NCBI GenBank assembly: GCA_046703545.1 | Contig: JBJKSX010000061.1 | Span: 1 to 26,376, forward strand | Length of the DNA: 26,376 nt | Source: JAJZOM01 sp046703545 | Lineage (GTDB): Archaea; Thermoplasmatota; Thermoplasmata; Thermoplasmatales; Thermoplasmataceae | Reading direction: 5' to 3' | In this document: piece after piece, positions 6,980 through 14,778 of the stretch | Numbering within the stretch: position 1 is the stretch's first letter | Layout of the letters: every line of letters starts with the position of its first letter | Program-made: the position numbers and the translations under genes | The notes under the pieces: generated by a model | What the model was told of the DNA's origin: nothing | Databases searched by the model: none | The model's input: the letters and a program-made list of their open reading frames with translations, nothing else

Positions 6980-7825
6980 ATGAACCTGCTCACTGGAATT
7001 GTAAATGGAAAGGAAAAAATCCTGCTCCAGAGAAACAGAAGATTCTATACATTCGTCAACCCTTCAGACGAGCCCAAGAGCACCTTAGAGGCCATGGCAA
7101 TATGGGACAGAATTGAGGGGATGGATCTGGCTGAAACCGGAAAGCCAAAGGAATTTGGCCTGCCAGTAAGGCCGGAAAAAATACTCCTGCCAGCAGTCAA
7201 TTTTAAGAGCCACTCCACAGAAACAGCCATGCCAGAATTGAAAGAGCCCTATTTCTTCTGCAAATTCCAGCATGCAATGCTCCCCCACAAAGGTAATGTG
7301 ATCAGGCCAAGAGGAGTGAAGCAGCTTGACTATGAGGGCGAGATTGGCATAGTCATCGGGAAGAAGGGGAAATACATCTCCGAAGGACAGGCATACGAAC
7401 ACGTTTTTGGCTATACGATTGTGGACGATATCAGTTTGAGGGAAAACCAGAACAGCGGTACTCAGCCCTATGGAAAGGATTGGGTAATGGGCAAGAATGC
7501 TGACACCGCGCTTCCCATTGGCCCCTGGATCACCCCTCGAAATGAATTTCCGGGATTCCCAACCACCATTCAGACCGTTGTAAACGGAGAGGAGAAGCAA
7601 TCAGGATCAACCAGCGAAATGATCTTTTCGGTGCCCAGGCTCATATCGAGGCTTTCCCAGGTAATGACACTTGTCCCGGGTGATATAGTCACTACTGGAA
7701 CTCCCTCAGGCGTTGCCCTGCACACGGGCAAGAGATTCCTTCAGCCCGGGGACAAGGTGGAAATCACAGTCGGCGGCATTGGAACTCTGAAGCACGGAAT
7801 TGTGGATGAAGGCCCATCCCAATGA
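6980..7825 (+). CDS. fumarylacetoacetate-hydrolase-fold enzyme (FAHD/HpcE-like)
   Basis: A 281-residue FAH-superfamily protein. Metal-binding residues are in place: Glu119 and Glu121 in LDYEGEIGIVIGKKGKYI, and Asp150 in FGYTIVDDISLREN. The C-terminal signature is PGDIVTTGTPSGVA. The usual NDVSARD loop is changed to DDISLRE. The family includes acylpyruvate hydrolases, oxaloacetate decarboxylases and the homoprotocatechuate-pathway isomerase/decarboxylase; the substrate here cannot be decided. It is distinct from the fumarylacetoacetase at 15921-16832, which sits in the tyrosine operon. Its last codons overlap the ATPase start by four bases (ATGA), so it is translationally coupled to an ATPase of DNA-pump type, an unexpected pairing. 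Confidence 0.85.
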   Translation: MNLLTGIVNGKEKILLQRNRRFYTFVNPSDEPKSTLEAMAIWDRIEGMDLAETGKPKEFGLPVRPEKILLPAVNFKSHSTETAMPELKEPYFFCKFQHAMLPHKGNVIRPRGVKQLDYEGEIGIVIGKKGKYISEGQAYEHVFGYTIVDDISLRENQNSGTQPYGKDWVMGKNADTALPIGPWITPRNEFPGFPTTIQTVVNGEEKQSGSTSEMIFSVPRLISRLSQVMTLVPGDIVTTGTPSGVALHTGKRFLQPGDKVEITVGGIGTLKHGIVDEGPSQ

Positions 7826-9765
7826 AGTACCAGGTACTGCACGTAATTGAGAATTCTCCTGGAGGCCTCACCAGAAGGCGAACCGGGATCTACCTTGGAA
7901 GGACATACCATGATGAGCCGGTTGTCCTTGATCCGGAGGCACTTGAAAGGCACCTGCTTGTGATGGGAAAGACCGGCACTGGCAAATCCAATATCATTCT
8001 CCAGATTATTGGGCACATAATCAGGAAGGAACTTGGTTCTGTAGCCGTCTTCGACCCGCACGGTTCCATGGCAAAACTCATAGCTACCGCCTTTCCTGAA
8101 AGGTCTATCGTGATCTCACAGAAGGAAATCCCAGAAGGCGACGCCAACATGGGCATCACGCTCAATGCCATGGCTTCCAGCAACGGGACCATCAACCGTG
8201 AACTTGCTGTCAGCTGGATAAAGGACGCATTTGCAACCGAAGACTCTTTTTCAAAGGGGACCTGGGGGCCAAGGCTTGAAGTTGTGTTCACTTCCATCCT
8301 GAGCGAAATCATGAAAAAAAGGGATGACCCCACTCTTGGTGACCTTCTCGAATTGCTCACAGATTACGGAAAGATGAAGAGATTCATTTCCACAATACAG
8401 GATGACCAGCTGAAATCATTTCTCAAGACCCAGATTTCGGACTGGAGAGGTTGGAACCAGTACACTAGCAGCTCAATAAACAAGCTTCTTCCACTTCTGA
8501 CCAACATTAAGCTTAGGCGCCTGATTTCATCAAGAAAGGACTCGGTGGACATCTCATCACTTCTTGAAAAGAGTGGAACAGTTCTTGTTCCTGAAGTTTG
8601 GAGAGATGCAGTTCCAGAAGACACCTACAGGATAATCACCATACTCCTCATACTCAAGATATGGCTTGGGCGCCTCGGAAAACAGAATGAGACTCCGCTC
8701 TACCTGGTCTTCGATGAGGCCCAGCTTGTGCCATCAAGGATTCTGGACAAGCTCCTTCGGGAAGGGAGGAAATTTGGCATAAGAGTCATTATGGCAACAC
8801 AGTACCTCGGAAGGGAACTGACAGGGTTGTCAGAAACACTGCGGGGAAATGTTTCCAACGTGATCAGCTTCAGCCTGTTTGAAAAGGATGCAGACACACT
8901 TTCCAGGAACTTCTTCTCAAGTGAAATAACAGAAAGGCTCTCGGACATACTTAAGAACCAGGACATACACAGGGCAGTGATCTGGACCCACGGTGACAGG
9001 GGAATCTACGGCCCACTGTCATTCGACCCCAGATACAGGGAGAGAGAGTTGGATGAGGACGCCTTCAAAAATATTCTCTCGGGATCGATTCTCAATTACG
9101 GTTCCAGGCTGGAGGAACCGCAGAACCATAAGTCTGACACCGACCTTCATGAATTCCTCATAAACGAAATGCAGAAATTTCTGGAACAGAGGTCTGTTGA
9201 ATCTGACAGGAATGTGGCAATCGAAGGAATCTACCCTGACCTGTTCTTCACCCATAATGCAAGGACCTACTATGTTGAAGTGGAGGTATCAGACCTTGTG
9301 AACTTCAGAAGAATATGGAAGAAGATCATGGATTACGCCGGCAAGCCATTGGTATTTCTGACTCCACCTGGATGTGCGGGGGACGTTTTCCACAAGGCAC
9401 TGGAATTGCTTGCTGAGGTTCCCTATGGAGAAAACAGCCATGGGGACATATTGGGCAGCATAAGCATTATAGAATATGACAAGGGGCTCCATTTCTTCGC
9501 GTCGGAAAAGATGAGGCAACTCAGGCTTGACATGTTACAGGAAGGGAGCTATACAAAGACAATGGCTGAGCAGAGGCACAGTGAAATTCGAAGTTATCTG
9601 TATTCCAGGATGCTGAAGGAAAAAAGTTTCAGGATACAGTTCCCCGTTGAAGAAATAGAGAGGACATTTGGGCAGAACAATGCCCGGAATGCAAGAGTCT
9701 ACCTTTGTGGAGATTCAAGCCACATAACGGTCGGTGACCTGTTCAGGGTGAAAGCAAGTGATTGA
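7822..9765 (+). CDS. HerA/TraG-like (DUF87-type) P-loop ATPase with nuclease-like C-terminal part
   Basis: A 647-residue protein of the FtsK-HerA clade. Walker A is GKTGTGKS (49-56), preceded by ERHLLVM as in the family. FDPHGS (77-82) is the usual following strand. Walker B is LVFDEAQ (295-301), then LLREGRKFGIRVIMATQYLG with the sensor-like ATQ. These match archaeal TraG/VirD4-like DUF87 ATPases that move DNA or couple it to nucleases. After about residue 420 a separate region begins: IYPDLFFTH (Pro472-Asp473), eleven or so residues, then YYVEVEVSD (Glu486, Glu488), then a helix and PLVFLTPPG. This has the spacing of a PD-(D/E)xK-type core, but the catalytic Lys is replaced (EVE). Activity is therefore unclear. 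The gene overlaps its upstream neighbour by 4 bases and its downstream one by 8. Confidence 0.8.
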   Translation: MKYQVLHVIENSPGGLTRRRTGIYLGRTYHDEPVVLDPEALERHLLVMGKTGTGKSNIILQIIGHIIRKELGSVAVFDPHGSMAKLIATAFPERSIVISQKEIPEGDANMGITLNAMASSNGTINRELAVSWIKDAFATEDSFSKGTWGPRLEVVFTSILSEIMKKRDDPTLGDLLELLTDYGKMKRFISTIQDDQLKSFLKTQISDWRGWNQYTSSSINKLLPLLTNIKLRRLISSRKDSVDISSLLEKSGTVLVPEVWRDAVPEDTYRIITILLILKIWLGRLGKQNETPLYLVFDEAQLVPSRILDKLLREGRKFGIRVIMATQYLGRELTGLSETLRGNVSNVISFSLFEKDADTLSRNFFSSEITERLSDILKNQDIHRAVIWTHGDRGIYGPLSFDPRYRERELDEDAFKNILSGSILNYGSRLEEPQNHKSDTDLHEFLINEMQKFLEQRSVESDRNVAIEGIYPDLFFTHNARTYYVEVEVSDLVNFRRIWKKIMDYAGKPLVFLTPPGCAGDVFHKALELLAEVPYGENSHGDILGSISIIEYDKGLHFFASEKMRQLRLDMLQEGSYTKTMAEQRHSEIRSYLYSRMLKEKSFRIQFPVEEIERTFGQNNARNARVYLCGDSSHITVGDLFRVKASD

Positions 9766-10699
9766 AAGGCTGAATGATTTTGGTGAAATTCCCCGTGAAG
9801 TGCTCCCATTCCTGGTTTATTCACCCATGGATTTCCCATGCAGTGAACTGTCGCTGAGAATTGCCGACGAAAAATGGCCCAGCATAAGGTTTGTCATGAT
9901 GGCCAGCGGGAAGGAATACAGGATCAAGGAGTTCTTTATGGACTGGTTCTTCACCGGTTTTCCAAAGTCTCTGTTCAAGGATTTTTCGAGCTCCTATTCA
10001 CCCGTGGAGAATTTAAAGGTTGAAGGGGTGGTCTTCTATTTCGGAAAGAATTACCATGGTTATGATTCTGTATCTGGTTTTGCCTGTGGCACTCAACTGG
10101 AAATAGAATGCAAATCCGGTGCCACAAAAGGAGAGTTCATGGAAGTGGTCCAGGACCTCCTATCCTCAAAGCCTGACCCAGATCTGCTCAGTAAATTGCA
10201 GTTCCCGGACAGATCTCATTCCGCAAAAGGGAATGATGGCGACTGGTACGAAAACAAGCGAGTCAGCCGGCTGAAATGGCTCAATACTGATGGAGGGGAA
10301 TATGCCATTTCAGGACACAGGATGAGAAGCAGTGGCATAGGAAACCTGGTTATGGATGGGCACCGCCAAAGCATACTGATTCTGGAAGAAAACGGCTATG
10401 AGAAAGCCATATGGGCAGAAGTCACGGATTCGGGGCTTGCAGTCCCCAACGCCATTTACAATTTCAGGCCAGGTTCAGATTTTTATGACCTGTTTGTAGA
10501 CGTTCCAGGAGGTAAACTGCTGTTCAGGGAACCTGACGGGCCGGGCATTCTGAGATCTGAAGTGCACGAAGAAGTCTGGACCATTGGGTTCTCACCTGGC
10601 TTTGCCAGAGATGAAATTGTGAGTTTTTCCGAGGATATCTCCAGTTTCAGGGGCTTTCTGGAAAGCACTCGGCTAGCGGCCGGTCAGGACAGGGCATAG
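9758..10699 (+). CDS. unknown protein coupled to the ATPase gene
   Basis: A 313-residue soluble protein that I do not recognise. It starts with GTG (IERLNDFGEIPREVLPFLVY), overlapping the ATPase gene by 8 bases. It shows many aromatic and acidic residues and probable beta strands (VEGVVFYFGKNYHGYD, TQLEIECKSG, QSILILEENGYEKAIWAEV, YDLFVDVPGGKLLF). LEIECKSG (around residues 113-120) has the E-x-E/K look of a nuclease strand but no supporting upstream Asp is evident, so I do not call it. Tight coupling suggests a physical partner or accessory of the ATPase. Its final 16 bases overlap the end of the convergent uracil-DNA glycosylase gene. Confidence 0.65.
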   Translation: MIERLNDFGEIPREVLPFLVYSPMDFPCSELSLRIADEKWPSIRFVMMASGKEYRIKEFFMDWFFTGFPKSLFKDFSSSYSPVENLKVEGVVFYFGKNYHGYDSVSGFACGTQLEIECKSGATKGEFMEVVQDLLSSKPDPDLLSKLQFPDRSHSAKGNDGDWYENKRVSRLKWLNTDGGEYAISGHRMRSSGIGNLVMDGHRQSILILEENGYEKAIWAEVTDSGLAVPNAIYNFRPGSDFYDLFVDVPGGKLLFREPDGPGILRSEVHEEVWTIGFSPGFARDEIVSFSEDISSFRGFLESTRLAAGQDRA

Positions 10700-11376
10700 C
10701 GCTTTGCCTCTCCGATAACTGCAGCAATGTCTTCCAGAGTGGTCTTCCCGGTGTTTATATTCCTGGGGCTTGGATGATAGCAGCTATACACCCTGATGCC
10801 GCCAAATTCATGGAAAGAGCCGTGGGCGAATTTCATTCCCCTGACATCAAATCCCTTTTCCTTCATTACAGATCTTACTGAGTTGAAGGCAACGGTCCCG
10901 AGCACGATGATGCTTTTCAGCCTGTTCATCATGGAAATTTCAGCCTCCAGATAAGGAAGGCAGTTCATCTTCTCCTCCTTTGTGGGTATATTGTCGGGCG
11001 GGACACACCTCACAGCCAGTGTCAGCAGCATGTCAATGTATTTCAGCCCATCATCCCTGGCTCTGGAAATGTCCTGATTGGAAAGGCCGTTCGTGTAGAA
11101 TGCTGAGACAAGAATCTCAGAACTCTTGTCTCCTGTGAAAACTCTGCCTGTCCTGTTTGCTCCGGAAGCTGCTGGTGCCAGGCCAACTACCATTATTCTT
11201 CCATTTATGTCTCCATAGGCAGGAATTGGTTTTCTCCAGAACGTCTCATCACGGTAGCGCCCGGAGCCGGATAGCACCTCATTCCTGAATTTCACGAGCC
11301 TTTCACACTGATTGCATGAAATGACAGCCCTGTTGAGATCCTCAACGGTTGAGAACATTGCCTTTTTGACTGCCAT
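10684..11376 (-). CDS. family 5 (UDGb-type) uracil-DNA glycosylase
   Basis: A 230-residue base-excision repair enzyme that removes uracil from DNA. Motif A is GLAPAASGANRTGRVFTGD (65-83), in the form typical of UDGb, where the usual catalytic Asp/Asn is replaced. The second motif is CYHPSPRNINTG (199-210). Four cysteines at 21, 24 (CNQC), 124 (AVRCVPP) and 139 (NCLPYL) are spaced as the 4Fe-4S ligands of this family. UDGb enzymes also accept hypoxanthine and other deaminated bases, useful in a hot-acid lifestyle. The ATG at 11376 has a TATA-like box about 20-23 bases upstream, shared with the divergent membrane protein gene. Confidence 0.9.
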   Translation of the reverse strand: MAVKKAMFSTVEDLNRAVISCNQCERLVKFRNEVLSGSGRYRDETFWRKPIPAYGDINGRIMVVGLAPAASGANRTGRVFTGDKSSEILVSAFYTNGLSNQDISRARDDGLKYIDMLLTLAVRCVPPDNIPTKEEKMNCLPYLEAEISMMNRLKSIIVLGTVAFNSVRSVMKEKGFDVRGMKFAHGSFHEFGGIRVYSCYHPSPRNINTGKTTLEDIAAVIGEAKRYALS

Positions 11377-11417
11377 TTGTTGCTTAATGGAAACATAAAA
11401 TATGAGGGTTGAGGTAC

Positions 11418-11864
11418 ATGTTATTGATGGCAGCCATAGGCGCGGGCTTACTTGCCCTTATAGGAATAGTCGTAACGCTTCTTGTAACATGGATAATTGT
11501 TTCCATACCTCTGTATTTTGCTGGAAAAATCATATCTGGCAAGCATACAACCTTTGGGAGGGCAATGGGAGCCGCCCTTGTGGCTCCTGTTGTTACATTG
11601 TTGATCTACTATCTGGTGATCATCGGACTGGCCCTTTTCCTCGGGCCCTTTGCATTAGTTGTGGGGCTGGTAATTGCGATACTGGTTCTCAGCTACATCT
11701 ATGCATCCTTTTTCAGAACAGGCATGCTTGGAGGTTTTGCCATAGCAATTATTGCGACCATCATCACTTACGTCATCGCATTCATTGTGCTTGCGGCCCT
11801 CATTGCAGTGCTTGGGATTTCGGTGACCACATTCCCGCATGGGTTTGGCGGCCCATTTTTCTAA
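11418..11864 (+). CDS. unknown four-helix membrane protein, Gly/Ala/Ile-rich
   Basis: A protein of about 148 residues made almost entirely of hydrophobic helices: LLMAAIGAGLLALIGIVVTL, then WIIVSIPLYFAGK, ALVAPVVTLLIYYLVIIGLA, FALVVGLVIAILVLSYIYAS and GFAIAIIATIITYVIAF. Only one short charged loop (SGKHTTFGR) is seen. No family is recognised. The start is uncertain: TTG at 11409, ATG at 11418 and ATG at 11427 are in frame, and the TATA-like CATAAAATAT (11394-11403) sits best for 11427. A longer overlapping frame (11402-11953) is rejected because its Cys/His/Trp-rich product is an out-of-frame shadow. A T-run right after the stop can act as terminator. Confidence 0.65.
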   Translation: MLLMAAIGAGLLALIGIVVTLLVTWIIVSIPLYFAGKIISGKHTTFGRAMGAALVAPVVTLLIYYLVIIGLALFLGPFALVVGLVIAILVLSYIYASFFRTGMLGGFAIAIIATIITYVIAFIVLAALIAVLGISVTTFPHGFGGPFF

Positions 11865-11873
11865 TTTTTTTAT
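11865..11873 (+). terminator. T-run terminator after membrane protein gene
   Basis: The stop codon is followed at once by a run of seven T and then ATT, typical of archaeal intrinsic termination. No stem precedes it. Confidence 0.35.
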
Positions 11874-11893
11874 TCCCAATATTTACCTTCGAT

Positions 11894-11914
11894 ATTCGGA
11901 ATAGTATTCTGAAT
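11894..11914. promoter_or_regulatory. 21-base near-perfect palindrome upstream of TATA box
   Basis: Arms ATTCGGAATA and TATTCTGAAT flank a central G; nine of ten pairs match. It ends six bases before a TATA-like GATATAAATA (11921-11930), so it covers the BRE side of the promoter of the diiron-protein gene. That position suits an activator or a repressor of initiation factor binding. Confidence 0.5.
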
Positions 11915-11960
11915 CAGATAGATATAAATAGGAATTTTCACATATATTATTAGATTAGAA

Positions 11961-12644
11961 ATGTTACAAGATAATAACTTCTATGCGGAAACTTATGACT
12001 ATGTAAAGGCCCACAGCGCGATCGACAATGATTTCATAAACAGGTTCGCAAAGGGAGACATCACTGATGAAGAATTCAAGAGATTTTCCATTGAATTCTA
12101 CCACTTCACAAGAGAATGGGTTTCAATCCTTTCGGTGCTTCTTGTGAACACACCGGATGAAGAAGACGCTGCTAACCTCACCACCATACTTGTCTCAGAG
12201 CTTGGCGACGAGAACCCCCGCCACAGGCATGAACTCCTTTACAGGATGTACCTCAGAAGCATAGGCATTGAGCCAGAGGACCTTGTCAAGAGGGAACAGC
12301 TCAAAACCACCAAGGAATGGCTTGATGGCATGCGCGAGTATTTTGGGGGTGACCATTTCGAGGCCCTTGGAGCTGAATTTGGCCTTGAGAACATGGCAAT
12401 TCCAATGTGGGACAAGATACTTGCGGGCATGAAAATCTGGGTCGAGAAACACCCGGAATACAAGAATATGGACATCAAGTACTTCACATTCCACAGGGAG
12501 CTTGAGGAGCACCATGAGGAAGCCATGGAGAATGTACTTGGCACACATGCAAGTGACCCCGTTGCAAGAGAAAAATTCATGGTTGGGGCCAAAGGCATAC
12601 TTGACCTCGAGGAGAAATTCTGGCTGGGCCTCTCAGCCAGCTGA
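11961..12644 (+). CDS. heme-oxygenase-like diiron protein (iron-containing redox enzyme / TenA-PqqC fold)
   Basis: A 227-residue all-helical protein of the TenA/PqqC/heme-oxygenase-like superfamily. Putative metal ligands follow the diiron-oxidase (CADD/UndA/SznF type) order: Glu80 and His88 or His90 in SELGDENPRHRHELL, Glu139 or Glu143 in EFGLENM, and His178-x3-Glu182-x2-His185 in FTFHRELEEHHEEAM. The last triplet closely matches the H-x3-D/E-x2-H helix of that group, so I prefer a metal-dependent oxidase over a TenA thiaminase, whose Cys and Tyr signature I do not see. The substrate is unknown; CADD homologues make p-aminobenzoate. Start ATG 11961 lies about 36 bases after a TATA-like box, giving a short leader, and an upstream dyad suggests regulation. 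Confidence 0.75.
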   Translation: MLQDNNFYAETYDYVKAHSAIDNDFINRFAKGDITDEEFKRFSIEFYHFTREWVSILSVLLVNTPDEEDAANLTTILVSELGDENPRHRHELLYRMYLRSIGIEPEDLVKREQLKTTKEWLDGMREYFGGDHFEALGAEFGLENMAIPMWDKILAGMKIWVEKHPEYKNMDIKYFTFHRELEEHHEEAMENVLGTHASDPVAREKFMVGAKGILDLEEKFWLGLSAS

Positions 12645-12685
12645 ACCATCCAGCAACTAATTTAACCAATACCACATTTTCCCCT

Positions 12686-13288
12686 GTGAATACGCTCGGT
12701 TCCAATTTCTTTCTCATGCGCCATGGGGAAACTGACACCAACAAGAACCACATCTGGCAGGGCTCCCAGGACATACCGCTTAATGCGACGGGAAGGAAGC
12801 AGGCTGAAGAGGCTGCCCTTATTGTGAAGGACATCAACCCGGAATTTGTGATTACAAGCAACCTGTCGCGCGCTATTGAGACAGGGGAGATAGCAGCAAA
12901 ATATGCCGAAAAGGCGAGATTCATCGTAAATCCTGAACTGAGGGAGAGGGCCTGTGGCGAGGTCGAAGGAATGACCACCTCTGAGATACAGGAGAAATTC
13001 AGGATACAGATGACCATGACCAGCACAATGCTGGACAAAATACCTGGCGCTGAACCATACAGGGAATTTGAAAAGAGGGTGATGTCCGCTATGCAGAACA
13101 TCTACAATGAATATGCAGGAAGGAGAGTTCTTCTTGTTTCCCATGGTGGGGTTCTCAGGACATTCTATGAAGCAACCATAGGGAAATTGCCTCCCGGAAT
13201 AGCATTCAAAAACTGCGCCATTCTGTCACTCAGGATGGACAGGAACAGGTGGATGCTTCTGGACCGGTACAACACTGTTGAGATCTAG
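12686..13288 (+). CDS. histidine phosphatase superfamily protein (phosphoglycerate-mutase-like)
   Basis: A 200-residue enzyme with the RHGE motif at residues 12-15 (FLMRHGETDTN), which carries the phosphorylated His13. It also has TSNLSRAIETG (Arg62), RERACGEVEG (acid region near Glu87-Glu92) and VSHGGVLR (His153), the second catalytic His. This is the branch-1 pattern of cobalamin-phosphatase/phosphoglycerate-mutase-like proteins; dephosphorylation of a small metabolite is most likely, and the substrate is open. The start codon is GTG, chosen because a TATA-like TAATTTAA (12658-12665) is centred about 25 bases upstream and the first strand (SNFFLMRHG) needs it. It follows the diiron-protein gene by 41 bases but seems separately transcribed. 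Confidence 0.85.
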   Translation: MNTLGSNFFLMRHGETDTNKNHIWQGSQDIPLNATGRKQAEEAALIVKDINPEFVITSNLSRAIETGEIAAKYAEKARFIVNPELRERACGEVEGMTTSEIQEKFRIQMTMTSTMLDKIPGAEPYREFEKRVMSAMQNIYNEYAGRRVLLVSHGGVLRTFYEATIGKLPPGIAFKNCAILSLRMDRNRWMLLDRYNTVEI

Positions 13289-13324
13289 GCGATCGTTTAA
13301 TTTTACCCCTGAACATGTCTTTTC

Positions 13325-13738
13325 ATGTTGATTCAGAAAGACGGCAATGAATTCTTCGTGAAGGTTGAGAAGGGTGAGGATGTGCTCGGTACTCTTACTG
13401 ACGTGATTCTTGAAAACGGCATATCATCAGGTGAAGTCATCTGGGGAATCGGAGTCATACAGGACCTGCAGGTAGGGTATTTCAACGGGAAGGAGTATGA
13501 GAAGGAAACCTACAGTGAACCGCTTGAGGTGGTGTCATTCCACGGAAGCATCGCAGAAAATGAGCCCAGGTTCCATATTCACACCTCCTGCGGAGGCAGG
13601 GACCACAGGGTTGTTGGAGGCCATCTTTTTGGTGGGCACGCAAATCCACTTCTCGAAGTCAGAATCAGGAAGTTTGAAAATATAACCGTGAAAAGGTACG
13701 ACAATCCAAAAACCGGGCTCAGGGAGATCCTTCTCTGA
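13325..13738 (+). CDS. PPC/DUF296 domain protein
   Basis: A 137-residue single-domain protein of the PPC (plants and prokaryotes conserved, DUF296) family. Marks: IQKDGNEFFVKVEKGEDVLG at the N-terminus, EVIWGIGVIQDLQVGYF, FHIHTSCGGRDHRVVGGHL and FGGHANPLLEV. The paired histidines in FHIHTS and GGHL-x-x-GHA are candidate metal ligands seen in prokaryotic members, which form trimers. In plants the domain accompanies AT-hooks; no AT-hook is present here. Cellular role unknown. A TATA-like GTTTAATTTTA (13295-13305) is centred 25 bases before the ATG, so it is leaderless. It converges on the tyrosine operon with two bases between stops. Confidence 0.85.
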   Translation: MLIQKDGNEFFVKVEKGEDVLGTLTDVILENGISSGEVIWGIGVIQDLQVGYFNGKEYEKETYSEPLEVVSFHGSIAENEPRFHIHTSCGGRDHRVVGGHLFGGHANPLLEVRIRKFENITVKRYDNPKTGLREILL

Positions 13739-13740
13739 AC

Positions 13741-14778
13741 CTAGAACATGCTTGTGAGCAGTGCCCGGATCCTGTCCGGGTCTCCCTTGAGCTTGGTCAG
13801 TATGTAGTCAATATCCTGTTCAGTGATTCCATAATCCGTCAACCTCCTTGACAAACCTAGCGAATGTATGAAATTCTCAACATATTTTGCGAAGGCTTTT
13901 GCAGATTCTTCTGGTGTCCCAACACTGAATCCCAGTTGCCCGGCCAGGCTGCTTAGAATATCCGGGGCTTCTTCAGCGTATATTTTCATGACCTCCGGGA
14001 GAGTTATGCAGCTGGTGATCCCATGCGGGATGTCCCACTTTGCCCCGATGACCTTCCCAATATTGTGGCTCAGCCCCATTGGGGCATCGTAGACTTCAAA
14101 GTATGAGTACCAGGCAGCTAGCAGGCATTCGTGCCTGGCCTCAACGGTGTCGAACTGAAGGTTGTTGAAGAGTTTGGCTGCTGCGAGAGTGCTGAAATGC
14201 TTCGCAATCTCGCTGCCACTGTTCGATACTGCAGTTTCGATTGCATGGTCCAGGGCCCTTATTCCTGATGAGCGCCAGAGTACCTGTGGCGTTTCAACTG
14301 TGGCATTGGGCTCAAGGAAAACATAGGATGGGGTTATTGCCTTATCCCTGATTCCTGTCTTCTCCCCCCCAATTGTGTATCCGGCAATATGGGAGAATTC
14401 TGCAGCGGATAGCGTGGTTGGTATAGCTATATGCTTTGTATTCAGGTCGTAATAATACCGCACCACCTTTGCAGCGTCATTGACACTGCCTCCGCCTATT
14501 GATATGATGATGTCACACTGGTGGTTCCTGAACATCTCAGTGGCATGCTCAATCTCCTCCATTGGTGAATGCTGTGAAACTTCAATGAATTCAGAATATG
14601 GAATTGGAATCCTTTTCAGGAGTTTTCCATAGAATTTTGTCCTGGAGACTGATTTGCCTGTTATTATGAGTGCTTTCCTTGCCTTGAGCTCCTTGAGGAG
14701 TTCCGGGAGCTTCTTTGTGGAATCCACACCGTGATACACTCTCTCCAGGGGGAGGTAATTGTAACTCACTTGTACCAC
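13741..14778 (-). CDS. iron-ADH superfamily oxidoreductase, maleylacetate-reductase-like branch
   Basis: A 345-residue group III (iron-containing) alcohol dehydrogenase-fold protein. NAD(P) binding is shown by IISIGGGSVNDAAK (91-104) and AIPTTLSAAEFS (118-129). Metal histidines are present at His178 (RALDHAIE), His238 (GLSHNIG) and His252 (WDIPHGI). The Asp that is normally four residues before the first His (D-A-L-T-H in FucO) is Arg174 here, as in many maleylacetate-reductase-like members, so iron binding may be altered or lost. It is last in the homogentisate operon, with its first 13 bases inside the dioxygenase gene, so it likely reduces a carbonyl intermediate or side product of the pathway (inference). 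The exact substrate is not deducible. Confidence 0.8.
   Translation of the reverse strand: MVQVSYNYLPLERVYHGVDSTKKLPELLKELKARKALIITGKSVSRTKFYGKLLKRIPIPYSEFIEVSQHSPMEEIEHATEMFRNHQCDIIISIGGGSVNDAAKVVRYYYDLNTKHIAIPTTLSAAEFSHIAGYTIGGEKTGIRDKAITPSYVFLEPNATVETPQVLWRSSGIRALDHAIETAVSNSGSEIAKHFSTLAAAKLFNNLQFDTVEARHECLLAAWYSYFEVYDAPMGLSHNIGKVIGAKWDIPHGITSCITLPEVMKIYAEEAPDILSSLAGQLGFSVGTPEESAKAFAKYVENFIHSLGLSRRLTDYGITEQDIDYILTKLKGDPDRIRALLTSMF

Noticed and set aside
11402..11953. 183-residue plus-strand frame over the membrane protein gene
   Set aside because: Its product is full of Cys, His and Trp, as expected from an out-of-frame reading of a hydrophobic gene; the overlapping frame gives regular membrane helices.
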